DNA of 34,770 bases from Hydrogenophaga sp. (GCA_018993155.1 JAGKSX010000075.1:1-34770); one strand, 5' to 3'. Positions 15,501 through 23,994 are shown, counted from the first letter of the stretch. Made by a program: numbers and translations. The notes: generated by a model not told the origin, from the sequence alone.

Positions 15501-16709
15501 ATGACCCCCAAAGCCCAAGGCCCCCTGAAGGGCATGCGCGTTCTCGAACTGTCCCAGATCATGGCCGGCCCGGTGTGCGGGCTCATGCTGGCGGACATGG
15601 GCGCCGACGTCATCAAGGTCGAGAAATTCCCCGCCGGGGACGATTCCCGAGGGTATGCACGGCCGGGCGACCCCGGCCTGGCGCCCAGCTTCCTGATGCT
15701 CAATCGGGGCAAGCGCTCCGTCGCCGTGGACATCCGCCTGCCACAGGGTCAGGAGGTGATCCGCCGCCTGGTCGCGCAGTGCGACGTCATGACCGAGAAC
15801 TTCCGCCGCGGCAAGCTCGACGCCCTGGGCCTGGGCTACGACGACCTGCGGCGCATCCATCCCGAGCTGATCTACTGCTCCATCAGCGGCTACGGCCCCA
15901 ATGGACCGCTGAGCGACCAAGGCGGCTTCGACCTGGTGCTGCAGGCCTTTTCAGGCCTGATCAGCGCCACTGGCACGCCGGACGGGCAGATGGTCAAGCC
16001 CGCCAACTCGGTGGCCGACATCAACGCCGGCATTCTGGCGGCCGTCGGCATTCTCGCGGCGTACATCGAGCGGCTGAAGACCGGCAAGGGGTGCAAGGTG
16101 GAAACCTCGCTGCTGCAGGCGTCCATGCAGCAGATGTACTGGTTCGCAGCGGCCTACTTCAACGACGCCACCATCGCCAAGCCCATGGGGACGGCCCATC
16201 CCTTGATCGCGCCCTACCAGACCTTTCGCTGCCGCACGGGGGCCATCGCCCTGGGTGGCGGAAACCAGGCCAACTGGGAGCGCATCGCGCAGATCCTCGG
16301 GCACCCCGAATGGCTGCAGGAACCCCGGTTCAAGAACGGCCGCAGCCGGGTGGCGCACCGCGCGGAACTGGAAGCGCTGATCACGCAAGCCCTGTCCAGC
16401 GACGACGCGCCGGCCTGGGTGCAGCGCTTTGACCTGGCCGGCGTGCCGGTGGGCCCGGTCAACAACGTGGGGCAGGCGCTGGAACATCCGCAGGTGCGCG
16501 CCACCTCCATGGTGGTGGACGTCGACCACGCCGATGGCGGAAAGACGCCTTCGCTGGGCTTGCCGATCCATTTCAACGGCGCGTCCCCGCACGCCACCTC
16601 CGCCGCCCCCTACGTGGGGCAGCACACGGTGTCGGTGTTGCGCGAGCTGGACTTCGAGCCTGGGGAAATCGATGCGCTGATGACCTCGGGCGCGGTCTTT
16701 CAGCACTGA
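15501..16709 (+). CDS. CaiB/BaiF (family III) CoA-transferase
   Basis: This 402-residue protein has the expected family III features: LKGMRVLELSQIMAGPVCG at the start, ADMGADVIKVEKFPAGDD, NRGKRSVAVDIR, YCSISGYGPNGP and the active-site stretch NSVADINAG with Asp173 as the presumed catalytic Asp that forms the CoA-thioester intermediate. These enzymes move CoA between carboxylic acids in degradation pathways. With the adjacent crotonase-like enzyme and Bug receptor it forms a compact acid uptake, activation and conversion operon. The substrate acid is unknown. Its 3' end overlaps the convergent WYL regulator by 10 bases. Confidence 0.94.
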   Translation: MTPKAQGPLKGMRVLELSQIMAGPVCGLMLADMGADVIKVEKFPAGDDSRGYARPGDPGLAPSFLMLNRGKRSVAVDIRLPQGQEVIRRLVAQCDVMTENFRRGKLDALGLGYDDLRRIHPELIYCSISGYGPNGPLSDQGGFDLVLQAFSGLISATGTPDGQMVKPANSVADINAGILAAVGILAAYIERLKTGKGCKVETSLLQASMQQMYWFAAAYFNDATIAKPMGTAHPLIAPYQTFRCRTGAIALGGGNQANWERIAQILGHPEWLQEPRFKNGRSRVAHRAELEALITQALSSDDAPAWVQRFDLAGVPVGPVNNVGQALEHPQVRATSMVVDVDHADGGKTPSLGLPIHFNGASPHATSAAPYVGQHTVSVLRELDFEPGEIDALMTSGAVFQH

Positions 16710-17668
16710 GCGCGACCCGGGGCCTGGTAGCTCGCCAGCACCGCCGCCGCCTGCTGCGCCAGGCGCTCGCGCAACGCAGGCGGTGAGAGCACCTCGATCT
16801 CGTCGCCGAAGGCGAGCAGTTGCCGCGCGCCCTGCTCCACCGATTCGACGCGGATCGTCACCTCGTCGCCCACCGGGTCGCTGAACGGCACGCGCGCGTT
16901 CGCCAGCCACTTCAGGCAGCGCGGCGTCGCGCGTGCCCGCACCTCGATCGAACGCAGCTCCGATTCGAAGCGCGCGGCCGACGCCTGCCAGGTGCGCGCA
17001 AGGTCGAAGGTCTTGGGCCGGCGAAAGGCCGTACCCGGTTTGAGCTCCAGCAGGCTCGCCAGCCGGTACGTGCGCGCGCCATCGCCTTTCGTGGGGGCCG
17101 CATCCACCGCGCGCGCCACCAGATACCACGCGCCCGCCTTGAGCACCAGGCCCAGCGGCTCCAGCGTCCGCCAGGCCTTGCCGCGCCAGCTTTCGTAACG
17201 CACCTCGATGCGGCGCGCGCGCCAGACGGCGTCGGCCACCTCGCGCAGGAAGTTCGGCGCGTCCTGCGCGCGGTACCAGTCCACCGGGTCGATGTGCAGG
17301 CGCTGGCCCACACGATCGGCCTGCTCGCGCCACTCGCCCGGCAGGCTGGCCACCATCTTCAGCCGCGCCGAGGCCGCGGCCGCGCCCAGGCCCAGTTCGG
17401 TGGCCGGCCCGGGCAGGCCGGCGAGCAGCAGCGCCCGGGCCTCGGGCTCGGTCATGCCGGTGAGCTGGGTGCTCCAGCCCTCGCGCAGCTGAAAGCCGCC
17501 CTGGCGTCCACGCTCGCCCCACAGCGGCACACCAGCAGCCGAGAGCTGGTCGATGTCGCGCAGCACGGTGCGCTCGGACACTTCCAGCGCCTGCGCCAGC
17601 GCACCGGCCGTGAGGCGGCCGCGCGCCTGCAGCAGCATGAGGATGGAGAGCAGTCGGCTGGCTTGCAT
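16700..17668 (-). CDS. WYL-domain transcriptional regulator (YafY type)
   Basis: This 322-residue protein has an N-terminal HTH_11/DeoR-like winged helix (SRLLSILMLLQARGRLTAGALAQALEVSERTVLRDIDQL in segments, residues 4-43, then GRQGGFQL). The WYL domain follows at about residues 140-225, with RRIEVRYESWRGKAWRTLEPLGLVLKAGAWYLVAR, and a C-terminal WCX-like extension holds VTIRVES. WYL proteins usually sense a small ligand or nucleic acid. It diverges from the NIPSNAP operon across 79 bases that contain a perfect dyad, so it probably controls those genes and itself. Upstream bases show no strong ribosome site. Confidence 0.92.
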   Translation of the reverse strand: MQASRLLSILMLLQARGRLTAGALAQALEVSERTVLRDIDQLSAAGVPLWGERGRQGGFQLREGWSTQLTGMTEPEARALLLAGLPGPATELGLGAAAASARLKMVASLPGEWREQADRVGQRLHIDPVDWYRAQDAPNFLREVADAVWRARRIEVRYESWRGKAWRTLEPLGLVLKAGAWYLVARAVDAAPTKGDGARTYRLASLLELKPGTAFRRPKTFDLARTWQASAARFESELRSIEVRARATPRCLKWLANARVPFSDPVGDEVTIRVESVEQGARQLLAFGDEIEVLSPPALRERLAQQAAAVLASYQAPGRAQC

Positions 17669-17684
17669 GCGACAGATTTAAACA

Positions 17685-17699
17685 TGACACACCGTGTCA
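17685..17699. promoter_or_regulatory. Perfect dyad TGACAC-ACC-GTGTCA, candidate WYL-regulator operator
   Basis: A 6-bp perfect inverted repeat around 3 bases lies 17 bases from the WYL gene start and 49 bases from the NIPSNAP start. Placement in the middle of a short divergent region is what an autoregulated operator would show. Related TGACA dyads are found before other YafY-type regulator genes as far as I recall, which makes binding by this regulator plausible. Confidence 0.6.
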
Positions 17700-17747
17700 G
17701 GTTATGGGGCGGATCATCGCCGCACCGTCTTTCAAGGAGCCATCTTC

Positions 17748-18467
17748 ATGACCGAATCCCCCATCGTCGAGCTGCGCCGCTACACCCTGCACCCGGGCCG
17801 GCGCGAGGCGCTCATCGAGCTGTTCGACCGCGAGTTCGTCGAAACCCAGGAAGCCCAAGGGCTGCGGGTGATCGGCCAGTTCCGCGACCTGGACGACGCC
17901 AACCGGTTCGTCTGGCTGCGCGGCTTCGCCGACATGGCGCGCCGCGCCCGGGGCCTGGCCGCGTTCTACGGCGGCCCGGTCTGGCAGGCGCACCGCGACG
18001 CGGCGAACGCCACCATGATCGATTCGGACGACGTGTTCCTGCTGCGCCCGGCCTGGCCCGGTGCGGGCATCGACGGCGAAGCCCCCCGGCGCGCCAAGCC
18101 CGGTACCACCGACACACCACCCGGCCTGCTGGACGCGGCCGTGTTCCCGCTGCGCGCGCCCGCCGGCAGCGACCTGCTCGCGCTGTGCCGCGAGGTGCTC
18201 TCGCCGGTGCTGCGCCAGGGCGGCGCGCGGCGCATCGGCTGGTACGTGACGGAGGCCAGCCCCAACAACTTCCCGCGCCTGCCGGTGCGCGAGGGCGAGC
18301 CGGTGCTGGTGGGCCTCGCGCTGTTTCAGAGCCCCGCCGCCTTCGACGCCTTCGCGCGCGGCGGCGCCTGGGCACGCGACGCACAGCCCATGCTCACCCC
18401 CTGGCTGGCCGGTCCCACCGAGAGCCACCGCCTCACCCCCACCGCCCGTTCCGCGTTGCACGCCTGA
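17748..18467 (+). CDS. NIPSNAP-family protein
   Basis: This 239-residue protein starts at ATG 17748 with AAGGAG 8 bases before it. The opening IVELRRYTLHPGRREALIELFDREFVETQEAQG followed by VIGQFRDLDDANRFVWLRGFADMARR is the NIPSNAP ferredoxin-like (dimeric alpha/beta barrel) motif. The second half, after a Pro-rich linker, looks like a second such domain (GGARRIGWYVTEASPNNFPRLPVREGEPVLVGLALFQ). The bacterial function is unknown; related folds act as monooxygenases or stress proteins. It is the first gene of a WYL-controlled operon, and the next gene starts 12 bases after its stop. Confidence 0.9.
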   Translation: MTESPIVELRRYTLHPGRREALIELFDREFVETQEAQGLRVIGQFRDLDDANRFVWLRGFADMARRARGLAAFYGGPVWQAHRDAANATMIDSDDVFLLRPAWPGAGIDGEAPRRAKPGTTDTPPGLLDAAVFPLRAPAGSDLLALCREVLSPVLRQGGARRIGWYVTEASPNNFPRLPVREGEPVLVGLALFQSPAAFDAFARGGAWARDAQPMLTPWLAGPTESHRLTPTARSALHA

Positions 18468-18479
18468 AGGAGCATCCCC

Positions 18480-18956
18480 ATGAACACCAGCGAACACGAC
18501 TTCGACTTCCTGCACGGCCACTGGCGCGTGGAACACCACCGCCTGCGCGAGCGCCTGAACGGCTGCACCGACTGGGAGCGCTTCGACGGCACCTGCACCG
18601 CCTGGCCCGTGCTCGGCGGCCAGGGCAATGTGGACGACAACCTGCTGCACCTGCCCGGCGGCAGCTACCGCGCGGCCACGCTGCGCAGCCACAACCCACA
18701 CACCGGCCGCTGGTCCATCTGGTGGCTGGACGGCCGCCAGCCCCACCAGCTGGACGTGCCGGTGGTGGGCCACTTCGACCGCGGCGTGGGCACCTTCTTC
18801 TCCGAAGACGTGCTGGACGGCCGCCCGATCCGCGTGCGCTTTCGCTGGACCGACACGCAGACCGCCTCGCCGCTGTGGGAGCAGGCGTTCTCGGCCGACG
18901 CCGGCCGCCACTGGGAAGCCAACTGGACGATGCGCTTCCACCGGGCCCCGGCCTGA
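18480..18956 (+). CDS. DUF1579-like small protein
   Basis: This 158-residue protein starts at ATG 18480 after AAGGAG. It has the opening DFDFLHGHWRVEHHRLRERL, a middle LRSHNPHTGRWSIWWLDGRQP and the ending FSADAGRHWEANWTMRFHR. This Trp/His-rich antiparallel-strand pattern resembles DUF1579 and related calycin-like proteins that may bind small hydrophobic ligands. No catalytic role can be assigned. It is tightly linked to the NIPSNAP gene and followed by the flavodoxin-fold gene 78 bases later. Confidence 0.8.
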   Translation: MNTSEHDFDFLHGHWRVEHHRLRERLNGCTDWERFDGTCTAWPVLGGQGNVDDNLLHLPGGSYRAATLRSHNPHTGRWSIWWLDGRQPHQLDVPVVGHFDRGVGTFFSEDVLDGRPIRVRFRWTDTQTASPLWEQAFSADAGRHWEANWTMRFHRAPA

Positions 18957-19034
18957 AGCCAGGGTGCGGTGGCGAACAGACGCGCGGCAGGGCCGCTTTC
19001 ATATTGGGCGGCCCCACCCCACCGGCAACCCACC

Positions 19035-20105
19035 ATGACCCCGATCCGAAAAGGACAGGCGCCCGCCCCGCTCCAGCGCGCGCAGTTCAGCGAGCGCTTT
19101 CGCCAGTTCTTCGTGGACCCCGCCTACCGCACCGAGGACGCCAGCATCGAACGCCTGGAAGCCATCGCCTGGGAGGCCTACCAGGAAGGCCGCAAGGCGC
19201 CCCTCACGCAAAAGGCCGGCCCGGGGTATGCCGATCCGGGCTACGACCTGTCGTCCGAATGGGCGGCCAACAAGCAGCGCATCGAAGCCGCCCAGACCCG
19301 ATGGGCGAAAAAGAGCACGCCCTCGCGCGTGCTGCTGGTCTGCGGCGCCGCGCGCAACGACGGCACCTGCCCGGGCGAAATGTCCAAGACCTTCCGCCTC
19401 ACGCAGATCGCGCAGCAGGCGCTGGAACAGGAACAGATGGAGGTCGACCTGCTCGACCTGAGCCTGCTCACCTCCAGCTACGCGCTGCACATCCACCCCT
19501 GCAAGGGCTGCGTGTCCACCGCCATGCCGCTGTGCCACTGGCCCTGCAGCTGCTACCCCAACCACGCGCTGAACCAGACGCACGACTGGATGGCCGAGAT
19601 CTACGAGCGCTGGGCCGCCGCGCACGCGGTGCTCATCGTCACCCCCGTCTACTGGTACCAGAGCCCCAGCCCGCTCAAGCTGATGATGGACCGCCTGGTC
19701 TGTGCCGACGGCGGCAACCCCGACCCGACCTCCACCGGCGGCAAGAAGCCCGAGAAAGCCAAGGCACTGGAAATGGCGGGCTGGGACTACCCGCAGCACC
19801 TGGCGGGCCGGGCCTACGGCGTGGTGGTGCACGGCGACGTGGCCGGCATCGAGGGCACGCGCCGCTCGCTGTGCGACTGGCTGGACTGGATGGGCCTGAT
19901 CGACGCCGGTGCGCCGGCCCGGCTGGACCGCTTCATCGGCTACTACGAACCCTACTTCAACAGCCACGACGCCCTGGACAAGGACACCGGCGTGCAGGAA
20001 GAAACCCGCCAGGCCGCGCTGGCCGTGGCCCAGGCGGTGGTGGCGCTGCGCGCCGGCCGGCTGCAGGCGGTGCAGCCGCGCACCACGCGCCCCCGGCCCA
20101 AATGA
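19035..20105 (+). CDS. Flavodoxin-fold NAD(P)H-dependent oxidoreductase with Cys-rich insertion
   Basis: This 356-residue protein (start ATG 19035) has an N-terminal charged extension of about 95 residues, then a flavodoxin/FMN-reductase fold beginning SRVLLVCGAARNDGTC (residues 97-112), with the FMN-loop-like VTPVYWYQSPSPLKLMMDRL at 202-221. Between strands there is an unusual segment with Cys156, 159, 167, 171 and 173 (PCKGCVSTAMPLCHWPCSC), which could hold a metal or an iron-sulfur centre. The C-terminal part contains GVVVHGDVAGIEGTRRSL. It probably reduces a quinone, metal or aromatic compound, but the acceptor is unknown. Its last codons overlap the dyad in front of the cox cluster. Confidence 0.85.
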   Translation: MTPIRKGQAPAPLQRAQFSERFRQFFVDPAYRTEDASIERLEAIAWEAYQEGRKAPLTQKAGPGYADPGYDLSSEWAANKQRIEAAQTRWAKKSTPSRVLLVCGAARNDGTCPGEMSKTFRLTQIAQQALEQEQMEVDLLDLSLLTSSYALHIHPCKGCVSTAMPLCHWPCSCYPNHALNQTHDWMAEIYERWAAAHAVLIVTPVYWYQSPSPLKLMMDRLVCADGGNPDPTSTGGKKPEKAKALEMAGWDYPQHLAGRAYGVVVHGDVAGIEGTRRSLCDWLDWMGLIDAGAPARLDRFIGYYEPYFNSHDALDKDTGVQEETRQAALAVAQAVVALRAGRLQAVQPRTTRPRPK

Positions 20106-20119
20106 GACACCGCGTCTCA
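20103..20119. promoter_or_regulatory. Dyad TGAGAC-N5-GTCTCA before the cox cluster
   Basis: A perfect 6-bp inverted repeat around 5 bases overlaps the stop codon of the flavodoxin-fold gene and lies about 112 bases before coxS. A further TGAGA half site follows at 20124-20128. It could be the operator of the AcoR-like (Fis-type HTH) regulator at the end of the cluster. An alternative is a weak terminator stem, but no T-run follows. Confidence 0.45.
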
Positions 20120-20154
20120 ATTTGAGAATGATTGCCGCCGGTCGGGAGATTTGA

Positions 20155-20164
20155 GGGTTAACCC
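20155..20164. promoter_or_regulatory. Palindrome GGGTTAACCC upstream of coxS
   Basis: A perfect 10-base palindrome in the coxS leader. The same 10 bases recur at 28865-28874, at the end of the cluster and directly before the AcoR-like regulator gene. I saw no other copy in the window. It is a candidate shared binding site, although chance cannot be excluded. Confidence 0.3.
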
Positions 20165-20230
20165 GCAAATCACCGCCCGGGCAGCGTGCTCAACTTGTTG
20201 GTGCCCCATCACCACAACAAGGAGACAAGC

Positions 20231-20695
20231 ATGCAGGTTCAACTCAGGGTCAACGGCAAGGCCGTGACCATCGACGCGCCGCCCCACACGCTCTTGGTCC
20301 AGGCGATCCGCGAACACCTCAAGCTCACCGGCACCCACGTGGGTTGCGACACCGCCCAGTGCGGCGCCTGCACGGTCTTGCTCGACGGGCGCGCGGTCAA
20401 GTCCTGCAACATGCTGCTGCCCCAGGCCGCCGGCTGCGAGGTGACCACCATCGAAGGCCTGGCGTCGGCCGACGGCACCATGCACCCGATGCAGGCGGCG
20501 TTCAAGGAATGCCACGGCCTGCAGTGCGGCTTCTGCACCCCGGGCATGGTGATGAGCTCGGTGAGCCTGTGCAAGTCGAACCCCGGCGCCACCGGTGCCG
20601 AGATCCGCGAACTGCTCGAGGGCAACCTGTGCCGCTGCACCGGTTACCAGAACATCGTCAAGGCCGTGCAGCAAGGCGCTGCCGCCATGAAGTGA
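20231..20695 (+). CDS. coxS: CO-dehydrogenase-like molybdenum hydroxylase, small [2Fe-2S] subunit
   Basis: This 154-residue protein starts at ATG 20231 after AAGGAGA. The first cluster ligands are Cys39, 44, 47 and 59 ([10 protein letters not shown]), and the second set is Cys99, 102, 134 and 136 ([20 protein letters not shown]). It carries electrons between the molybdenum and FAD subunits. It opens the S-L-M gene order typical of form II cox clusters. The three-hairpin repeat begins 3 bases after its stop, so it is separated from coxL by 108 bases, unusually far for such an operon. Confidence 0.95.
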   Translation: MQVQLRVNGKAVTIDAPPHTLLVQAIREHLKLTGTHVGCDTAQCGACTVLLDGRAVKSCNMLLPQAAGCEVTTIEGLASADGTMHPMQAAFKECHGLQCGFCTPGMVMSSVSLCKSNPGATGAEIRELLEGNLCRCTGYQNIVKAVQQGAAAMK

Positions 20696-20697
20696 CA

Positions 20698-20772
20698 CCC
20701 CCCCGCCGCGCTTCGCGCGACCCCCTCAAGGGGGCGGCGCCAGCGGCCTGGCAAAGCCAGTTCCGCGGCGCC
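20698..20772 (+). repeat. Three-hairpin intercistronic repeat, copy B
   Basis: About 75 bases lie immediately after the coxS stop. It matches 1222-1301 (opposite genomic strand) but has the same orientation relative to the gene just upstream. The hairpins are CGCG-CTT-CGCG (20707-20717), CCCCC-TCAA-GGGGG (20721-20734) and CTGGC-AAA-GCCAG (20748-20760). No T-run follows. It sits inside an operon and could stabilise the coxS message or reduce read-through into coxL. Probably a family-wide dispersed repeat, judging from two copies in 35 kb. Confidence 0.8.
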
Positions 20773-20803
20773 CCTCGATCGAAACCTCACTGGAGCCATT
20801 GAC

Positions 20804-23185
20804 ATGGGTGCTTCCGACTTCTCCAAACTCCCCCACATCGGTGAATCGCTCAAGCGCAAGGAGGACTACCGCTTCCTCACCGGCGCCGGCCAGTACACCG
20901 ACGACATCGTGCTGCCCAACATGCACCACGCGGTGTTCGTGCGCTCGCCGCACGCGCACGCCAACATCCGCAAGATCGACAAGGCCGCCGCGCTCAAGGC
21001 GCCGGGCGTGATCGGCATCCTCGACGGCAACGACGTCGCGGGCGACAAGATCGCGGGCCTGCCCTGCGGCTGGCTCATCACCGACACCGCCGGCCAGCCC
21101 ATGAAGGAGCCGCCCCACCCCATCCTGGCCTTCGACAAGGTGCGCTACGTGGGCGACCACGTCGCCATGGTGGTGGCCGACACGCTGGAGAACGCGAAGA
21201 ACGCCGCCGAACTGGTGGACGTGGACTACGAGCCGCTGGCCGCCGTGGTGGACGTGCGCGACGCCATGAAGCCCGGCGCGCCGGCGCTGCACGAGGCCGC
21301 CGCCGACAACCACTGCTACAAGTGGGCCATCGGCGACAAGGGCCAGGTGGACGCGGCGTTCAACGGCGCCGCGCACGTGACCAAGATCGATCTGGTCAAC
21401 AACCGCCTCGCGCCCAACCCGATGGAGCCGCGCGCGGCCATCGCCAGCTACAACCGCGCGGGCGACGACTACACGCTCTACGTGGCCAACCAGAACCCGC
21501 ACGTGGAGCGCCTGCTGATGACGGCCTTCGTGCTCGGCCTGCCCGAGCACAAGGTGCGCGTGATCGCGCCCGACGTGGGCGGCGGCTTCGGCGCCAAGAT
21601 CTTCCTGTACGCCGAAGACGTGTGCCTGACCTGGGCCTCGAAGAAGCTCAACTGCGCGATCAAGTGGACCTGCGACCGCTCCGAGGCCTTCCTGAGCGAC
21701 GCCCACGGCCGCGACCACGTGACGCACGCCGAAATGGCGCTGGACAAGGACGGCCACTTCCTCGCCTTCCGCGTGCACACCGACGCCAACCTCGGCGCCT
21801 ACCTCTCCACCTTCTCCACCGCCGTGCCCACCATCCTGTACGCCACGCTGCTCGCGGGCCAGTACAAGACGCCGCAGGTCTACGTGGAGGTGGACGCCTG
21901 GTTCACCAACACCTCGCCGGTGGACGCCTACCGCGGCGCCGGCCGGCCCGAGGCGACCTACCTGCTCGAGCGCATCGTGAGCCGCTGCGCGTGGGAGACC
22001 GGCCTGTCGCAGGACGAGATCCGCCGCCGCAACTTCATCACCGAGTTCCCCTACCAGACCCCGGTGGCGCTGCAGTACGACACCGGCGACTTCCCCGCCT
22101 GCATGGCCCAGGCCAACGAACTCGCCGAAATGGCCAGCTTCGAACAGCGCAAGGCCGCCTCCAAGGCCAAGGGCCTGCTGCGCGGCGTGGGCTACAGCAG
22201 CTACATCGAAGCCTGCGGCCTGGCGCCGTCGAACGTGGCGGGCGCGCTCGGTGCGCGCGCCGGCCTGTTCGAGTGCGGCGAAGTGCGCGTGCACCCCACC
22301 GGCAGCGTGACCGTGTTCACCGGCTCGCACAGCCACGGCCAGGGCCACGAAACCACCTTCGCGCAGGTCGTGGCCTCGCGCCTGGGGCTGGACCCGTCGC
22401 AAGTGGACATCGTGCACGGCGACACCGGCCGCGTGCCCTTCGGCATGGGCACGTACGGCTCGCGCTCCATCTCGGTGGGCGGCGCGGCCATCATGCGGGC
22501 GCTGGACAAGATCGAGGCCAAGGCCAAGAAGATCGCGGCCCACCTCATGGAAACCGGCGACGCCGACGTGGACTTCGCCAACGGCGAGTTCACCGTGAAA
22601 GGCACCGACAAGAAAGTCACCTTCGGCCAGGTCGCGCTCACCGCCTACGTGCCGCACAACTACCCGCTGGACAAGCTGGAGCCGGGCCTGAACGAGACCG
22701 CGTTCTACGACCCGACCAACTTCACCTTCCCGGCCGGCACGCACATCTGCGAGGTGGAGGTGGACCCCAACACCGGCGTGGTGCGCATCGACCGCTTCAC
22801 CGCGGTGGACGACTTCGGCACCATCATCAACCCGATGATCGTGGAAGGCCAGGTGCATGGCGGCCTGGTGCAAGGCATCGGCCAGGCGCTGCTGGAGCAC
22901 TGCGTGTACGACCGCGAGACCGGCCAGCTGGTCACCGGTTCGTTCATGGACTACGCCATGCCCCGCGCCGACGACGTGCCGGACTTCCGGCTCGGCCACG
23001 TGGTCACGCCCTGCACCACCAACCCGCTGGGCACCAAGGGCTGCGGCGAGGCCGGTGCCATCGGCTCGCCGCCGGCGGTGATCAACGCCGTGCTGGACGC
23101 GCTCGCGCCGCTGGGCGTGAAGGACCTGGACATGCCCGCGAGCCCCAGCCGCGTCTGGACCGCCATCCAATCGGCCAAGGCCTGA
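20804..23185 (+). CDS. coxL: CO-dehydrogenase-like molybdenum hydroxylase, large subunit (form II)
   Basis: This 793-residue protein starts at ATG 20804 after a GGAG site. It has the Mo-cofactor motifs DVGGGFGAK (257-265) and GSHSHGQGHET, and the catalytic Glu749 in GCGEAGAIG. The active-site loop reads AYRGAGR (375-381). True CO dehydrogenases (form I) have AYRCSFR there, with the Cys that binds copper, so this enzyme lacks that Cys and belongs to form II, whose substrates are mostly unknown aldehydes or heterocycles. It is cytoplasmic (no signal peptide). Partner genes S and M flank it. Confidence 0.94.
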   Translation: MGASDFSKLPHIGESLKRKEDYRFLTGAGQYTDDIVLPNMHHAVFVRSPHAHANIRKIDKAAALKAPGVIGILDGNDVAGDKIAGLPCGWLITDTAGQPMKEPPHPILAFDKVRYVGDHVAMVVADTLENAKNAAELVDVDYEPLAAVVDVRDAMKPGAPALHEAAADNHCYKWAIGDKGQVDAAFNGAAHVTKIDLVNNRLAPNPMEPRAAIASYNRAGDDYTLYVANQNPHVERLLMTAFVLGLPEHKVRVIAPDVGGGFGAKIFLYAEDVCLTWASKKLNCAIKWTCDRSEAFLSDAHGRDHVTHAEMALDKDGHFLAFRVHTDANLGAYLSTFSTAVPTILYATLLAGQYKTPQVYVEVDAWFTNTSPVDAYRGAGRPEATYLLERIVSRCAWETGLSQDEIRRRNFITEFPYQTPVALQYDTGDFPACMAQANELAEMASFEQRKAASKAKGLLRGVGYSSYIEACGLAPSNVAGALGARAGLFECGEVRVHPTGSVTVFTGSHSHGQGHETTFAQVVASRLGLDPSQVDIVHGDTGRVPFGMGTYGSRSISVGGAAIMRALDKIEAKAKKIAAHLMETGDADVDFANGEFTVKGTDKKVTFGQVALTAYVPHNYPLDKLEPGLNETAFYDPTNFTFPAGTHICEVEVDPNTGVVRIDRFTAVDDFGTIINPMIVEGQVHGGLVQGIGQALLEHCVYDRETGQLVTGSFMDYAMPRADDVPDFRLGHVVTPCTTNPLGTKGCGEAGAIGSPPAVINAVLDALAPLGVKDLDMPASPSRVWTAIQSAKA

Positions 23186-23202
23186 ACCGGAGGACCCACA
23201 CC

Positions 23203-23990
23203 ATGTACGCATTCACACTCGAACAACCCAAGACCCTGGCCGATGCCAAGCGCTTCAGCGGCGCCGGCGCGCAACCCCTGGCCGGCGGTCAGACCCTGAT
23301 CGCATCCATGAAACAGCGCCTGCTGCGCCCCGAGCAACTGGTGGACCTGGGCGGCGTGGCCGAGCTGCGCGGCGTCAAGGTCGAAGGCCAGACCCTGGTC
23401 ATCGGCGCCATGACCTGCCACCAGGACGTGGCCGACAACGCCGACGTGCGCAAGCACATCCCCGGGTTGGCCGCGCTGGCCGAAGGCATTGGCGACCGCC
23501 AGGTGCGCGCGCGCGGCACCATGGGTGGCTCGGTGGCCAACAACGACCCGGCCGCCTGCTACCCCAGCGCCGTGCTGGGCCTGGGCGCCACCGTGGTGAC
23601 CGACCGGCGCCAGATCGCGGCCGACGACTTCTTCCAGGGCCTGTACACCACGGCGCTGGAGCCGGGCGAGATCATCACCGCGATCCGTTTCCCCATCCCC
23701 ACCAAGGCGGCGTACGCCAAGTTCCGCCAGCCGGCCTCGCGCTTCGCGCTGGTGGGCGTGTTCGTGGCGCTCACGCCCTCGGGCCCGCGCGTGGCGGTCA
23801 CCGGCACCGGCAACGGCGTGTTCCGCCATGCCGGGCTGGAGGCGGCCTTGGCGAAGAGCTTCACGCCCGACGCGGTGAAGGACGTGAAGATCGACGCCAG
23901 CGACATCAGCGGCGACCTGCACGCCAGCGCGGCCTACCGGGCGCACCTGGTGACGGTGCAGACGCAGGTGGCGGTGCGTCACGCCAACGG

Positions 23991-23994
<4 letters not shown>
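23203..23994 (+). CDS. coxM: CO-dehydrogenase-like molybdenum hydroxylase, FAD subunit
   Basis: This 263-residue protein starts at ATG 23203 after GGAGG. The FAD-binding motifs of the family are present: AQPLAGGQTLIASMK (residues 26-40, the AGGTD-like motif) and RARGTMGGSVANNDPAACYP (near 105-124, the TIGGN-like motif). The CO_deh_flav_C domain forms the last third. It receives electrons from CoxS and passes them to the respiratory chain. The stop overlaps the next start as ATGA, indicating translational coupling with coxD. Confidence 0.94.

Noticed and set aside
16820-20125. 1101-codon plus-strand open frame
   Set aside because: It runs antisense to the WYL gene and then out of frame through three genes with recognisable domains. 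Its product is Arg/Pro/Ala-rich without any domain.
20106-20230. Sigma-54 promoter for coxS
   Set aside because: No GG-N10-GC spaced -24/-12 pair was found, and the cluster's regulator lacks the sigma-54 activating ATPase domain.
20804-23185. True (form I) carbon monoxide dehydrogenase
   Set aside because: The active-site loop is AYRGAGR, not AYRCSFR, and the gene order is S-L-M. Copper-molybdenum CO oxidation is therefore unlikely.
20726-23212. 828-codon minus-strand open frame antisense to coxL
   Set aside because: coxL on the plus strand has all cofactor motifs; the minus product is His/Val/Gly repetitive shadow sequence.
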